The position numbers and the translations under genes were made by a program. The notes under the pieces are model-generated. The model saw only the letters and a list, made by a program, of their open reading frames with translations. It was not told where the DNA came from and searched no databases. This document shows positions 1 to 9,116 of a stretch of DNA of 64,000 nucleotides, in pieces. Origin of the DNA: UBA4064 sp050179135 (GTDB lineage: Bacteria > Desulfobacterota > Desulfobacteria > Desulfobacterales > Desulfatirhabdiaceae). Position 1 is the stretch's first letter. The number at the start of each line of letters is the position of its first letter. The stretch spans positions 1 to 64,000 of the forward strand of contig JBFXFK010000002.1 in assembly GCA_050179135.1 (NCBI GenBank). The letters are read 5' to 3'.

Positions 1-20
1 TTTGTCATGTTAAACCGGTT

Positions 21-43
21 GTGTCAAAATTGTGTTTTGACAC
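21..43. repeat. Short perfect inverted repeat
   Basis: Nine-base arms GTGTCAAAA and TTTTGACAC are separated by the five-base loop TTGTG. No T-run follows, so an operator or a structured transcript end is as likely as a terminator. Nothing else in bases 1-379 looks coding. Confidence 0.45.
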
Positions 44-186
44 TCCAGGCCTTGGCATCGGACAAGTTTGGAACCAGATCACCACGATTCATATTTAAAC
101 ACTGTATTTTCGGAGATGTATTTTCACAGTAAATGATCATGAATCATTCCGAGATGTTCACCCCCAGTAATGAAAATTAACCAGCC

Positions 187-235
187 ATCGTATCCTGGCT
201 TTCCAAAGCCGGGATAGGACATTTACCGATTATAC
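187..235. repeat. Diverged copy of palindromic repeat family A
   Basis: The stretch around 187-235 (catcgtatcctggctttcc, then a mirrored aaagccgggat and a tail atttaccg) follows the plan of the family A palindromes at 26.6-27 kb and 31-32 kb (catcgtagcccgggtttcc, mirrored arm, atttaccg). It forms an 11-bp stem with one mismatch (192-202 with 205-215). It appears to be an old, decayed family member outside the main arrays. Confidence 0.5.
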
Positions 236-379
236 TCTGTCCCTCTGCCCCTTTGCACCTGAACAACCATTTTCACGTTAAACGATAATGTATTTCTAAC
301 GGGATACCCGAATCTTTTTCAAGCCCCGTGACGGTGTCCTACAAATGATCGAAACAGGTTGCTTCAACCTATAATTTTC

Positions 380-408
380 TTGACAAAAAACAAGTTCCCA
401 CCTTATTT
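380..408 (+). promoter_or_regulatory. Putative sigma70 promoter of the left vgrG module
   Basis: TTGACA at 380-385 is followed after 17 bases by TTATTT at 403-408, about 80 bp before the preferred vgrG start. The -35 is perfect and the -10 is weak. No other gene lies between it and vgrG. This is seen only as a motif and has no experimental support. Confidence 0.4.
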
Positions 409-489
409 ACAAGCTCCCGGTTTATACATCGGACCATGACATCCGGATGCGGATGCATGAATGCCAAACCCTACCTGACGAGGAATCCC

Positions 490-2799
490 ATGCCATACCT
501 CAAGGACAATGCATACACTTTCGAAAGCAGGGGCTTGCCCAAGGACACCTTTAGCGTCGTTCGGTTTTCCGGCGAGGAAGGGCTGTCCATGCTCTACCGG
601 TTCGACATCCTTCTGGTTTCGGAGCAGGAGGATATCGATCTGACAACGGTGCTTCAAAATCCGGCGACATTCACCATCAAGGGCCTGTTCTCTGGCGGCG
701 AAGACCTCCCATTTCACGGTATTCTTGCCAACTTCGAGCAGATGCATCAGGCCGGCCAATACTTTTTCTACCGGGCGGAGCTGCGACCCAAGCTGTGGTG
801 GCTGACCCTGACCCATCATAATCAGGTATTTCTGAACAAAAAAGCCGAGGATTTCCTGACCATAGTACTGGAGGATGGTGGCCTCTCCCAGGGATTGGAC
901 TTCGAGTTTCGCTACCAGGGCAAATATCCCGAATGGGAATATGTCTGCCAGTATGGAGAATCGCATTTCAGCTTTGTTTCCAGATGGATGGAGCGATCCG
1001 GCGCCTATTACTGGTTTGATCAGGACGAACAGAATGAAAAGATGATCGCCTCGGACACCCTCATTGCCCATGCCCCGCTTTCGGGCCATGAGACATTTCG
1101 CTATTCCCCGCCATCCGGCCTGGACACACCGGATCAGAGCCAAGTCGTCAAACGTTTCACCCTGAAACAAAGTCCCCTGCCAAAAAACGTTCTGCTCAAG
1201 GATTTCAATTACATGAAGCCCAGCCTGGATTTGGAGGGCAAAGCTTTGGTCCAGGACACGGGCCGCGGCGAAATCTATCTTTATGGGGAACATTTCCCGG
1301 ACAAGACCGAAGGAGACCGCCTGGCCAAAATCAGGGCTGAAGAATACCGGTGCCGGGAAAAGGTCTTTCATGGTTTGTCCGCCATCCCTGCCTTACGGCC
1401 CGGTTACCTGTTCAACCTGGAAAAGCATTTTCGTAACGAATTCAATCAGCGGTATCTGACCATTTCTGTACGCCACGAAGGCAGTCAGGAGCAGTATCTG
1501 CTCAGTGGTCTGGGCATTCGGGATCTGGAAGATGTTGAGGGGCTGTTCTACCGAAATACCTTCGCATGCATCCCTGCCGCAATCCAGTTTCGTCCGGCCC
1601 GCATTACGCCCAGGCCCCGCATTGCCGGAACTCTATCGGCCAAAATTGATGCCGCCGGGTCAGGCCAGTATGCCGAACTGGACAAACATGGCCGATACAA
1701 GGTAATCATGCCGTTTGATCTGTCCGGACGCAGCGGAGGCAAGGCATCTGCCTTTGTCCGGATGATGCAGCCCTATGCGGGGCAGAACATGGGGTTTCAC
1801 GCCCCGCTGCACAAGGGCACGGAAGTCCTGATATCCTTCATTGACGCAGACCCGGATCGCCCGGTGATTGCCGGCGCCGTGTCCAACCCGGAAACCCCCA
1901 GTCCGGTCCAGGATGTGAATCAGACCCAGGTCCGCCTGGTTTCCGGATCCGGCAATGTGATGCACATGGAGGACGAAAAGGGAAAGGAGCGCATCCTGAT
2001 GCACTCCCCCACGGCCGGATCATGGGTCCGGATCGGTTACCGGAATGACCCGGATGATCCCGAAGAACCTGAAGAGCCTGAAGAAAATACCAAGGAGGTG
2101 GAAGACCCGCAGAGCAACTGTATGCACGACGATACCGAGGGCATCAAGGTTCATTCGGAAAAGACACTTACCCTTGAATCCGGTGATATGTGTACCATTG
2201 TGCATGGCGATGACTTCCTTCGGGTCAACGGTGAGGAGCGGTACATCATCGATGGCGCGGTGACGGAAATGGTTGGCGGTGCGGATACCACGATGGTTGG
2301 CGGCAATGTTTTTGAAGGGGTGGCCGGCGCCACGGAAGAGGTGCTCATCGGATTCAAGATCGGCCTGGCATTGGCCGGAGCGTTCGAGCTGACATCCATT
2401 GTCAAGGGGGAGGTGGGGCTGGGCTGGAAGTGGACGTTTGTTGAGATGAAGGAAAAGTTCCATATCGAGGAAGACAAGGTCGGTGCGCTGCGGAGCGAGC
2501 TGGTGGGTGAAATCAACAAACTGATCGGAGACCACAACAAATTGACCGGCGCGGTGAACAAGATGGCCGGTGTCACCGAAGAGCTGGCCGGAGAGGTCTA
2601 TCAGGTCAATGGCGCCCAGCAACTGTTGCGGGGTGCAATCGCCAAAGTGGCCGGAGAAGAAAGCGAGGCGGTGGGCGAAACACTCAAAACCATCGGAAAC
2701 GTCACCCGGATGCACGGCAATGATATCTTGGCCTGCGCGTCCAAGCTGAAAACCGCGGCAGATGATACCGAACTGCTGGGCATCAAGGAAATTGTGTGA
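490..2799 (+). CDS. vgrG: VgrG / TssI spike protein, left module
   Basis: T6SS spike that caps the Hcp tube, homologous to phage gp27-gp5. The first ~500 residues carry the classic layout: gp27-like part (KDTFSVVRFSGEEGL), then the gp5 OB-fold with FHAPLHKGTEVLISFIDADP and DPDRPVIAG. Residues from about 520 to the end form a separate C-terminal part: a Glu/Pro-rich linker, a short glycine-rich stretch, then a long amphipathic helical tail with repeated LxGxxxKLxGAVNK-like heptads, probably the docking or cargo region. I chose ATG 490 (MPYLKDNAYTF) over ATG 436 because GAGG lies six bases upstream and the right-hand paralogue starts at the matching residue. DUF2169 follows 3 bp downstream, so the five genes are one operon. 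There is no recognisable enzymatic domain, so it is a structural rather than an 'evolved' VgrG. Confidence 0.93.
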   Translation: MPYLKDNAYTFESRGLPKDTFSVVRFSGEEGLSMLYRFDILLVSEQEDIDLTTVLQNPATFTIKGLFSGGEDLPFHGILANFEQMHQAGQYFFYRAELRPKLWWLTLTHHNQVFLNKKAEDFLTIVLEDGGLSQGLDFEFRYQGKYPEWEYVCQYGESHFSFVSRWMERSGAYYWFDQDEQNEKMIASDTLIAHAPLSGHETFRYSPPSGLDTPDQSQVVKRFTLKQSPLPKNVLLKDFNYMKPSLDLEGKALVQDTGRGEIYLYGEHFPDKTEGDRLAKIRAEEYRCREKVFHGLSAIPALRPGYLFNLEKHFRNEFNQRYLTISVRHEGSQEQYLLSGLGIRDLEDVEGLFYRNTFACIPAAIQFRPARITPRPRIAGTLSAKIDAAGSGQYAELDKHGRYKVIMPFDLSGRSGGKASAFVRMMQPYAGQNMGFHAPLHKGTEVLISFIDADPDRPVIAGAVSNPETPSPVQDVNQTQVRLVSGSGNVMHMEDEKGKERILMHSPTAGSWVRIGYRNDPDDPEEPEEPEENTKEVEDPQSNCMHDDTEGIKVHSEKTLTLESGDMCTIVHGDDFLRVNGEERYIIDGAVTEMVGGADTTMVGGNVFEGVAGATEEVLIGFKIGLALAGAFELTSIVKGEVGLGWKWTFVEMKEKFHIEEDKVGALRSELVGEINKLIGDHNKLTGAVNKMAGVTEELAGEVYQVNGAQQLLRGAIAKVAGEESEAVGETLKTIGNVTRMHGNDILACASKLKTAADDTELLGIKEIV

Positions 2800-2802
2800 T
2801 TC

Positions 2803-5800
2803 ATGAAAATCTTCAAGGAGCGCCGCCATGCACTGATCAACCATCCTGTAGAGATTGGGGGTATCAACTACCTGAGTCTCGGGCTGATGCTCTATTTTGA
2901 CCTGACGGCTCCGGACTCCCTGCACACGGAACAGGAACTGTGGCAGGAACTGACCCCGATCCTGGGCCAGAACATCCTGGATCATGGCTGGCCCAAACCC
3001 CATGCCGAGGTGATCTGTTTGGGCAAATGCCATGCCTCCCGCGGCAAAACAGTTCCCGCATCGCAAATCCGGCTGACAGTAAGCCCGGTGGACAAAACCC
3101 TGAATATCTTTGGCGACCGGTATTGGATCAACGGCCCGGACGGCCTGCCGCGCATGACCCGGGCCAAGCCCTTTTCCGAAATGCCTCTTGATTGGCGTCA
3201 TGCGTTTGGCGGACCGGAGTTTTCCCAGAATCCCGTAGGAAAAGGCATCTCACCCATACGGCAGGCCGATGGATCCGAAGCCATTCCCCTGCCCAATATC
3301 GAGGGAAAAACCCTGATCGGTGCGGCAACGGACCGGCCATCCCCGGTCGGTCTCCTGCCGATGGATGTTCTGTGGCCACAACGGGCCAAAAAAAACGGGA
3401 CCTACGATGAAGCCTGGCTCAAACAGCGCTGGCCGGCCCTGCCCGATGACATGAACTTTGAATTTTTTTGCGTGGCCCCGGAGGATCAGTATCTGCCCGG
3501 CCATTTTACCGGTTCGGAAGAAATTCTGATCCAGGGCATGCATCCGGACATGCCGGAAATCCGGTCCCGTCTGCCGCACCGGCGGGTTCGGGCCTTTGTC
3601 ACCCGGCGGGACCATGACGACCCCGAGAATCTGGAAAAGGCAACGTTTGAGGAAGTCGGATTGAAGCCCGAAACCCTGTGGCTGTTTCCGGATGTTCTGC
3701 GCGGGGTGCTGCTGTTCCGGGGAATGGCCAAGTGTTCGGATGATGAATATTCGGACTTGGCCCGGCTGTTCACAGCGGATGAGGACCCCAAAGAGACCCC
3801 CAAACCCATCGAACACTACCGGGACGAACAACTCAAAAAGGCGGACCTGACCGTTCCCTTCGACCCGGCCATGCAACAGAAATATCAGCATGAAATGGCC
3901 CGAGCCGCCAAAAAGGTGCTGAATCTGCCCAAAACCATCAAACAGCATCTCGACGCCCATCAGGGCAAAACCCCGGCCATGAGATACACACCCGATGATC
4001 TGGGCCGCCTGATGGATTCGAATCTGGCCAAAGTCCGGCAGACCATCGACACCGTGGAGGCTACGGCAACGGACTTGCATGGCCGGTTTGGCCATATGGT
4101 GCCGGTCGATTTCAATGTATTCGGACGATTTCGATCCCGGGCCGACACCATGCAGTCCACGGCGGAGAAGCTGGTGACCGTGGGAAAAAAAATCGAACAG
4201 CAACGGGATGACATGATCAAAAAAGCCCGGGATATGCTGAAGCGGCCCGAAATCCGCCCGTTGGTGGTCAAGGGAAAAATCGATCCCGAAACCCTGTTCG
4301 AAAAGCCTCCGGAACCACCGTTTCATGCCCGGGGATTTCCCCTGCTGGTATCCTGGCGGTTGAACCTAAAACTGGATGATTCCCGCAGGAAAATACTGCT
4401 GGAAATGGGCCTGGAGCGGGAAACCATCGAAAACCGCTGGCTGGCCTGGAATCCGGACCCCCTGACGGAGCGTGCCGGAGACTGGGGGTTGGATGAAAAA
4501 CCCGGGCAGGAATTTTTCACGATCCCGGCAGGCCTTGTCATGCCCCGATTTTCCGGCCGGGACTTGGTGCGGATTCTGGTCCGTCCCGAACCCCTGACAT
4601 CATCCGCTGATGACGCCCTGGTTCCGGGTTCTTTGCAGGAGCCGCTTTTTCTGGAAGCCGCATCCGAACAGGGGGTTCTTGTCATCGTTCCGGACGAGTT
4701 GTCCGCCGCCTATGCGGAACAGGAGGTGGGTGATTTTGCCCATGTGGCCGTCTGTTCCGGTCCGGGAAACCCGCTGGCCAAAGCTGCGGATGAGGCCGTC
4801 AAGAAACATGCCCTGCCCATTGTCGTTGTCACGGAACATGGTTCGTGGGCCGGTCAGGAAACCGATTTTGAGAAGGCATTGCCGGGATGCCGGTTTGCCC
4901 GGCTTCCAGAGGCAACCGCGTTTTTTCGACCGCTTTCCGGCCCCAAAGACCTGCGTCAGGCTGTTGTGGAACAGTTGCCGCCGGATCAGGCCGCCAGGCA
5001 TTCACTGATTTTCGATGCTCCGGGCGCTGCAAAACAGCCGGGAGCCAAAAAACTGACGGATATCATTTCCGCAGACAGCATGAAGGCCCGGATTCAGGCC
5101 GGATACGAGCAGGGCTATGCCGCCAAAAAGGCCGTGTTTGACGAGCGGATAGCCGACCTGATGCAAAAAGCCGAAGAGGGGAAAGGGAAAATGGCCAGGG
5201 AGGGGTTCATGGCTCCGGAACCGCCGCCGGCTGCCGGCCCCCGTCCCATGACCGAAGAGCTGAACGAACGCGCGGATCAGGCCGCGGCCATTCATGCCAA
5301 AATGAAACAGATGGGATCGCTGACACCCGATGAGGATGCCAAATTCCAGACAGCCATAGCCAGAATGCGGGAGATCGGCCCCCAATGGGATTCGCAAAAA
5401 TCCGAAGGAATGGCACGGCTGAAATCCTTTGAGCCGCCGCCCGAGGCCCTGGCCGCATTTGAAAAGGCCGGTATCGATCCCAAAAAATTCAAGCCCCAGC
5501 CGCCCGAAATGGTGGCCAAGGCCATGGCCAGCCAGGCCGACCTGACAAAAGCAACCCTGAAAGGTCTTGACCTGTCCGGTCAGGATCTGAGCGGGCTGGA
5601 TCTGACCGAAGCCCGCATCGATTCATGCCTGTTCAAAGGCACCCTCCTGAAAGGCGCAAAACTGAATGGCGCCATGATCCGGAAATGCGATTTCACCGGT
5701 GCGGACCTGTCCGGCGCATCCTTTGGCCGCACGCTCTGCAAGGAGTGCGTATTCCTAAAGGCGGAGATGTCCGGAATTCAGGGAGAAATGCCCGTGTTTC

Positions 5801-6507
5801 AGGAATGCGACCTGACAGAAGCGGTTCTGTCCAATTCCAGACTCAATCAGGCCATATTCCAGAAAGGCATGTTCACGGGCGTCAACCTGCAAGGGGCCGA
5901 TCTGAAGCTGTCCATCATTTCGGAAATCAACGCTGCGGGCCTGCGGGCCAATGGCGCCCGGTTTGAAAAATGCGTCTTCAAAAAGGTCGGCCTGGATGGG
6001 GCCTCGTTTGCCGGAATTACCACCGATGCCGCCCTGCTGCACACCTGTACCGGCCAACATGTCACGCTGGCGGGGTCCAATCTGTTCAAGTTCCGCATCT
6101 CCCACGATTCCTCTTTTCCGGAACTGAATCTGGAAAAAGTCACCTGGAAGCAGGGCTATTGCCGCAAGTCCGACTTGTCCGGATCTGATTTTCGGGAAGC
6201 CTCCCTGGAACGAACCATTTTTGAGTCCTGCGACCTGACCCGTGCAAATCTGAGCGGAGCCGGGCTGACCCGCTGTCGATTCTTAAAATGCAACATGGAG
6301 GCGGCAGGCCTTCGGTATGCCAATCTGTACCTGGCATCCCTTCGCAAGTCCCGCCTGGTCAATGCCGATCTGCGCGGGGCCAACTGCTTTGGGGTGGATT
6401 TCTTTCGGGCCATACTGGGTGAAACCCTTATGGATGGGGCCAACCTGAAACGCAGTCTGCTGGTCACCCATGAAGCGGTTTTGAAACGGGAAGGATTCAC
6501 AAAATGA
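2803..6507 (+). CDS. DUF2169 T6SS adaptor with C-terminal pentapeptide repeats, left module
   Basis: A 1234-aa cytoplasmic protein with no signal peptide. The N-terminal ~330 residues match the DUF2169 family (LGLMLYFDLTAPDSL, WRHAFGG, LPNIEGK, LLPMDVLWPQR, FFCVAPEDQYLPG, FTGSEEILIQGMHPDMP), one of the known adaptor/chaperone families that couple cargo to VgrG. The middle (about 350-900) is charged and helical. From about residue 905 to 1225 there are pentapeptide repeats (A(D/N)LxG type), which should fold into a right-handed beta-helix. It starts 3 bp after vgrG and its stop overlaps the next ATG. The right module holds a diverged counterpart. The cargo is unknown; the pentapeptide part could itself be a passenger or could hold one. 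Confidence 0.88.
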   Translation: MKIFKERRHALINHPVEIGGINYLSLGLMLYFDLTAPDSLHTEQELWQELTPILGQNILDHGWPKPHAEVICLGKCHASRGKTVPASQIRLTVSPVDKTLNIFGDRYWINGPDGLPRMTRAKPFSEMPLDWRHAFGGPEFSQNPVGKGISPIRQADGSEAIPLPNIEGKTLIGAATDRPSPVGLLPMDVLWPQRAKKNGTYDEAWLKQRWPALPDDMNFEFFCVAPEDQYLPGHFTGSEEILIQGMHPDMPEIRSRLPHRRVRAFVTRRDHDDPENLEKATFEEVGLKPETLWLFPDVLRGVLLFRGMAKCSDDEYSDLARLFTADEDPKETPKPIEHYRDEQLKKADLTVPFDPAMQQKYQHEMARAAKKVLNLPKTIKQHLDAHQGKTPAMRYTPDDLGRLMDSNLAKVRQTIDTVEATATDLHGRFGHMVPVDFNVFGRFRSRADTMQSTAEKLVTVGKKIEQQRDDMIKKARDMLKRPEIRPLVVKGKIDPETLFEKPPEPPFHARGFPLLVSWRLNLKLDDSRRKILLEMGLERETIENRWLAWNPDPLTERAGDWGLDEKPGQEFFTIPAGLVMPRFSGRDLVRILVRPEPLTSSADDALVPGSLQEPLFLEAASEQGVLVIVPDELSAAYAEQEVGDFAHVAVCSGPGNPLAKAADEAVKKHALPIVVVTEHGSWAGQETDFEKALPGCRFARLPEATAFFRPLSGPKDLRQAVVEQLPPDQAARHSLIFDAPGAAKQPGAKKLTDIISADSMKARIQAGYEQGYAAKKAVFDERIADLMQKAEEGKGKMAREGFMAPEPPPAAGPRPMTEELNERADQAAAIHAKMKQMGSLTPDEDAKFQTAIARMREIGPQWDSQKSEGMARLKSFEPPPEALAAFEKAGIDPKKFKPQPPEMVAKAMASQADLTKATLKGLDLSGQDLSGLDLTEARIDSCLFKGTLLKGAKLNGAMIRKCDFTGADLSGASFGRTLCKECVFLKAEMSGIQGEMPVFQECDLTEAVLSNSRLNQAIFQKGMFTGVNLQGADLKLSIISEINAAGLRANGARFEKCVFKKVGLDGASFAGITTDAALLHTCTGQHVTLAGSNLFKFRISHDSSFPELNLEKVTWKQGYCRKSDLSGSDFREASLERTIFESCDLTRANLSGAGLTRCRFLKCNMEAAGLRYANLYLASLRKSRLVNADLRGANCFGVDFFRAILGETLMDGANLKRSLLVTHEAVLKREGFTK

Positions 6508-7607
6508 CACCTGAGTCACAGAAACGTTTCAGCCTGACAGATTTGCGCCAAGCCCTGGATGCCAGACAGTCCATTCAGAACGCCGATCTGTCCGGCCTCG
6601 ATCTGACCGGCGAGAACCTGCATCTGGCAAACTTCAAGGGCTGCAACCTGAATCAAACGCGATTGGCCGGCCAATGCCTGGAAAAGACCGGCTTTGCAGA
6701 CTGTTCCTTCAGGGGAGCGGATCTCTCCGGGTGTTCCTTCACGGACATGTTCCTGCGCCGCCTGGATTTTACCGATGCAAACCTCCAAAACACCTTTTTT
6801 TTGCGGTGCCACTGCTCCGGTTCCAACTTTACCCGTGCAAATTTCACATCAGCCCGGATTCACTGGACATTTCTGGACCGAACCATCTGTGTCGAGGCCG
6901 TTTTCCGTTCTGCGCAATTTTTGAAATCTGTTGGACTGGAAGCAAACCTGACCGGGGCCGACATGCAGGATGCCATCCTGGAGCGGTTGACACTGCGCAA
7001 GGCCGTACTCGAGGGCGTGAATCTGCGGAGCGTGACATTCGACAGGGTCAACCTGTCTGCGGCCAGGCTCCCCGGCCATGATTTTTCCGGTCAGAAACTG
7101 CGCTCCGTTAACTTCATGGGAGCGGACCTCTCCGGCGTATCCTTTAAAAATGCAGACATATCAACCTGTGTTTTTCAATCAGCCGTGCTTACGGGCGCTC
7201 TGTTGGAGGACGTCACGGCCCGCCAATGCATGTTTGCCGGCGCCAACATGGAAAATGTTCGCGCATCCGCTGGCGATTTCACCCAGTCCTTTTTTGGTGA
7301 GGCAAGTTTATCCCATGCCGATTTTCGCAAGGCTTCCCTCAGGGACGCCAAATTCACCCGGGCCAAAATCCTCGAAGCCGCCTTTATGGACGCGGACTGC
7401 TTCAACAACGATTTCAGTCATGCCGATCTGAGCGGATCGGATTTTTCCCGGGCCAATCTATATCTGGCCTGTATGCATATGACGGTTCAGGAAAAAACTG
7501 TATTCACCGGCGCAAATACCCTGTATCTGCGCGGACCGGACCCGGATATGGCCGAGGCGGAAGCTTTCCGTCCGCCGATTCAACACGATAAAAACAAGAG
7601 GTCATGA
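6504..7607 (+). CDS. Pentapeptide-repeat protein, left module
   Basis: A 367-aa protein made almost entirely of pentapeptide repeats (for example NADLSGLDLTGENLHLANF, ADLSGCSFTDMF), predicting one long quadrilateral beta-helix. There is no signal peptide or membrane segment. Its start overlaps the DUF2169 stop by 4 bp (ATGA) and its own stop overlaps DUF3540, so it is translationally coupled. In this family setting the protein accompanies VgrG/DUF2169; whether it is a spike-loaded effector or an assembly factor is not known. It resembles the C-terminal part of the preceding protein, suggesting that the two arose by duplication or fusion of the same repeat domain. Confidence 0.87.
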   Translation: MTPESQKRFSLTDLRQALDARQSIQNADLSGLDLTGENLHLANFKGCNLNQTRLAGQCLEKTGFADCSFRGADLSGCSFTDMFLRRLDFTDANLQNTFFLRCHCSGSNFTRANFTSARIHWTFLDRTICVEAVFRSAQFLKSVGLEANLTGADMQDAILERLTLRKAVLEGVNLRSVTFDRVNLSAARLPGHDFSGQKLRSVNFMGADLSGVSFKNADISTCVFQSAVLTGALLEDVTARQCMFAGANMENVRASAGDFTQSFFGEASLSHADFRKASLRDAKFTRAKILEAAFMDADCFNNDFSHADLSGSDFSRANLYLACMHMTVQEKTVFTGANTLYLRGPDPDMAEAEAFRPPIQHDKNKRS

Positions 7608-8311
7608 TGCAAGAAACATATTTGTCTGACAAGGAGCCGGTTGTGTTCTCCGGACACGAAGTCATCCGGGATATATCCGGACCGGATCAGCGTCTGGTCC
7701 GGGCGCGAATTCTGGTAGCCGAAAAAGAACTGTTGATGGCCATGACCGGGTCGGGAGCAATTTCCTGCAAAACCGCCACAAGCTGCCTGGTGCAACCGGA
7801 AGCCGGAGATGTGGTGCTGGTGTCCCTTCCGGAACAGGGCGGAGATGTTGCCTATGTCCTGGCTGTGCTGGAGCGGTTGGAAAACAATTCGGTCATGCGC
7901 CTTGATCTGGGTTCGGGGGCACGCTTAACCGCTGAAAATGGCCCGGTGGAAATTGCCGCCGGGACTGACCTACGTCTCAGCGCCGGAAACCACATGGAGG
8001 CGTCGGCGCCGGACATGTCCTTTGTCTCATCGTCCGTACGCTGGCTGACCCGGATCTTTTCACTGGTGGGGAAGACCGTGGAGGCTGTCTGCTCGGTATG
8101 GCGGGAATCCAGCAGGGAACGGGAAACGACAACCGAAACATGGGTCCAGCGACTGGGGGACTGCCATCGCCATGTTCAGGATCTGGATGAAACCCAGGCC
8201 GGCACAAGCCGCACCCTGGCACGGGAAACGGCCCTGCTGCACGGCCGGGTAACCTATGTTCAGGCCGAAGAATTTGTAAAGGTGGACGGCCAGGAAGTCC
8301 ATCTGGGATGA
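7604..8311 (+). CDS. DUF3540 domain protein, left module
   Basis: A 235-aa protein of the DUF3540 type that is regularly found with DUF2169, pentapeptide and DUF4150 proteins beside vgrG. The first ~100 residues carry the beta-rich domain (VRARILVAEKELLMAMTGSG, CLVQPEAGDVVLVSLPEQGG). The rest is helical and ends in a beta-strand tail (VTYVQAEEFVKVDGQEVHLG), which matches the tail of the right-hand copy. The beta part resembles an OB or VgrG-like spike segment; its role in spike assembly is inferred from context. It starts at the ATGATG that overlaps the previous stop. Confidence 0.82.
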   Translation: MMQETYLSDKEPVVFSGHEVIRDISGPDQRLVRARILVAEKELLMAMTGSGAISCKTATSCLVQPEAGDVVLVSLPEQGGDVAYVLAVLERLENNSVMRLDLGSGARLTAENGPVEIAAGTDLRLSAGNHMEASAPDMSFVSSSVRWLTRIFSLVGKTVEAVCSVWRESSRERETTTETWVQRLGDCHRHVQDLDETQAGTSRTLARETALLHGRVTYVQAEEFVKVDGQEVHLG

Positions 8312-8387
8312 CATGGGGTGTGAAGCCATCCTGTCAATCATGTGAATCCTGTCCAAAAAACGTTGTCAAGCCACACAAGGAGCAAAC

Positions 8388-8792
8388 ATGTTTCAATTGA
8401 ATATGGGCTGCGGGATGGATTTTGCGTTTCCGGATGTCTGCCTGACACCCACCCCGGTGGGACCGGTACCGGTTCCCTACCCCAACATGGCCTATTCCGT
8501 GACCTCATCACCGGCCGCATACACCATTTTGATCGAGTGCATGCCGGCCCTGAACCAGCTATCCGAAGGACTGGTCAGCGTGGGAGATCAACCCGGGGTT
8601 GCATTGGGTTTGGTGTCACACATGGAGGCCGGCGAGGCCCAGTACATGCTGGGCTGCTTCACCATTTTTGTGGATGGCCCGCCTGCCCAACGCCTGACCA
8701 GCGTCACCGGCCAGAATGCGATGGGAATGACGCCCAATGCCGTGGGGATGTGCGCCGTCCCCAGTCAGTTCACGGTACTCACCCTGGGCTGA
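8388..8792 (+). CDS. DUF4150 PAAR-like spike tip protein, left module
   Basis: A 134-aa protein with the DUF4150/PAAR-like signature: DVCLTPTPVGPVPVPYPNM near the start, then GDQPGVALGLVSH, a conserved Cys in MLGCFTIFVDG, QRLTSVTGQNAMG, and a C-terminal segment with another conserved Cys ending in FTVLTLG. PAAR-like proteins sharpen the VgrG tip and can carry effectors; this one has no extra toxin domain. A strong AAGGAG lies seven bases before the ATG. It is separated from DUF3540 by 76 bp and is the last gene of the left module. Confidence 0.88.
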   Translation: MFQLNMGCGMDFAFPDVCLTPTPVGPVPVPYPNMAYSVTSSPAAYTILIECMPALNQLSEGLVSVGDQPGVALGLVSHMEAGEAQYMLGCFTIFVDGPPAQRLTSVTGQNAMGMTPNAVGMCAVPSQFTVLTLG

Positions 8793-8875
8793 GAAAAGTC
8801 ATCCTGTATCAGTCAGGAGAATAATTTTTTGTCCAAATCTTCCTGGAAATATTTTGAGAGATATCTTTCCATGAC

Positions 8876-8905
8876 GACTATTTCGTCATATATTTTTAAA
8901 TAGTC
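8876..8905. terminator. Possible bidirectional terminator between convergent modules
   Basis: GACTATTT (8876-8883) and AAATAGTC (8898-8905) form an 8-bp stem with a 14-base AT-rich loop, followed by ATGACTTTTTC. The position is right for a terminator of the left operon, but the stem is AT-rich and weak. Confidence 0.3.
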
Positions 8906-8972
8906 ATGACTTTTTCGGAATTGAGTCCGGAATATCGTTTTCTGAAAAATATGATCGCCTGAAAGGAATTTT

Positions 8973-9116
8973 ATGAAACTCAGCACCGCAGTAAGGCCGG
9001 TCGAATTTCTTGAAAATCATGATCGGTCTATCCCAACGTCAAAACCGTCACCTGACTGGGGCAGAGGCAACAGCCCGGGGTGTTCGGCATCACCCCGACC
9101 TCGTTCTGGCCGGTAA
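8973..9116 (+). pseudogene. Truncated Phd/YefM-type antitoxin remnant at the module junction
   Basis: An ATG preceded by AAAGGA opens MKLSTAVRPVEFLENH, which closely resembles the start of Phd/YefM-family antitoxins (MKLSTxVKPISYLKxH). The resemblance stops after about 16 codons, at the point where the right-hand spike module begins (its DUF4150 stop codon is at 9028-9030). The frame then runs antisense through DUF4150 and stops after 47 aa, far short of a normal 80-90 aa antitoxin, and no toxin gene follows. It reads as a gene broken when the right module arrived or inverted. The family call rests on short N-terminal similarity only. Confidence 0.5.

Noticed and set aside
2020..3201. Minus-strand frame of ~390 codons across the vgrG/DUF2169 junction
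   Set aside because: Antisense to two well-supported genes, no domain.
8342..8824. Plus-strand frame overlapping the left DUF4150 gene in another register
   Set aside because: Shadow of the DUF4150 gene, which has the family motifs and AAGGAG.
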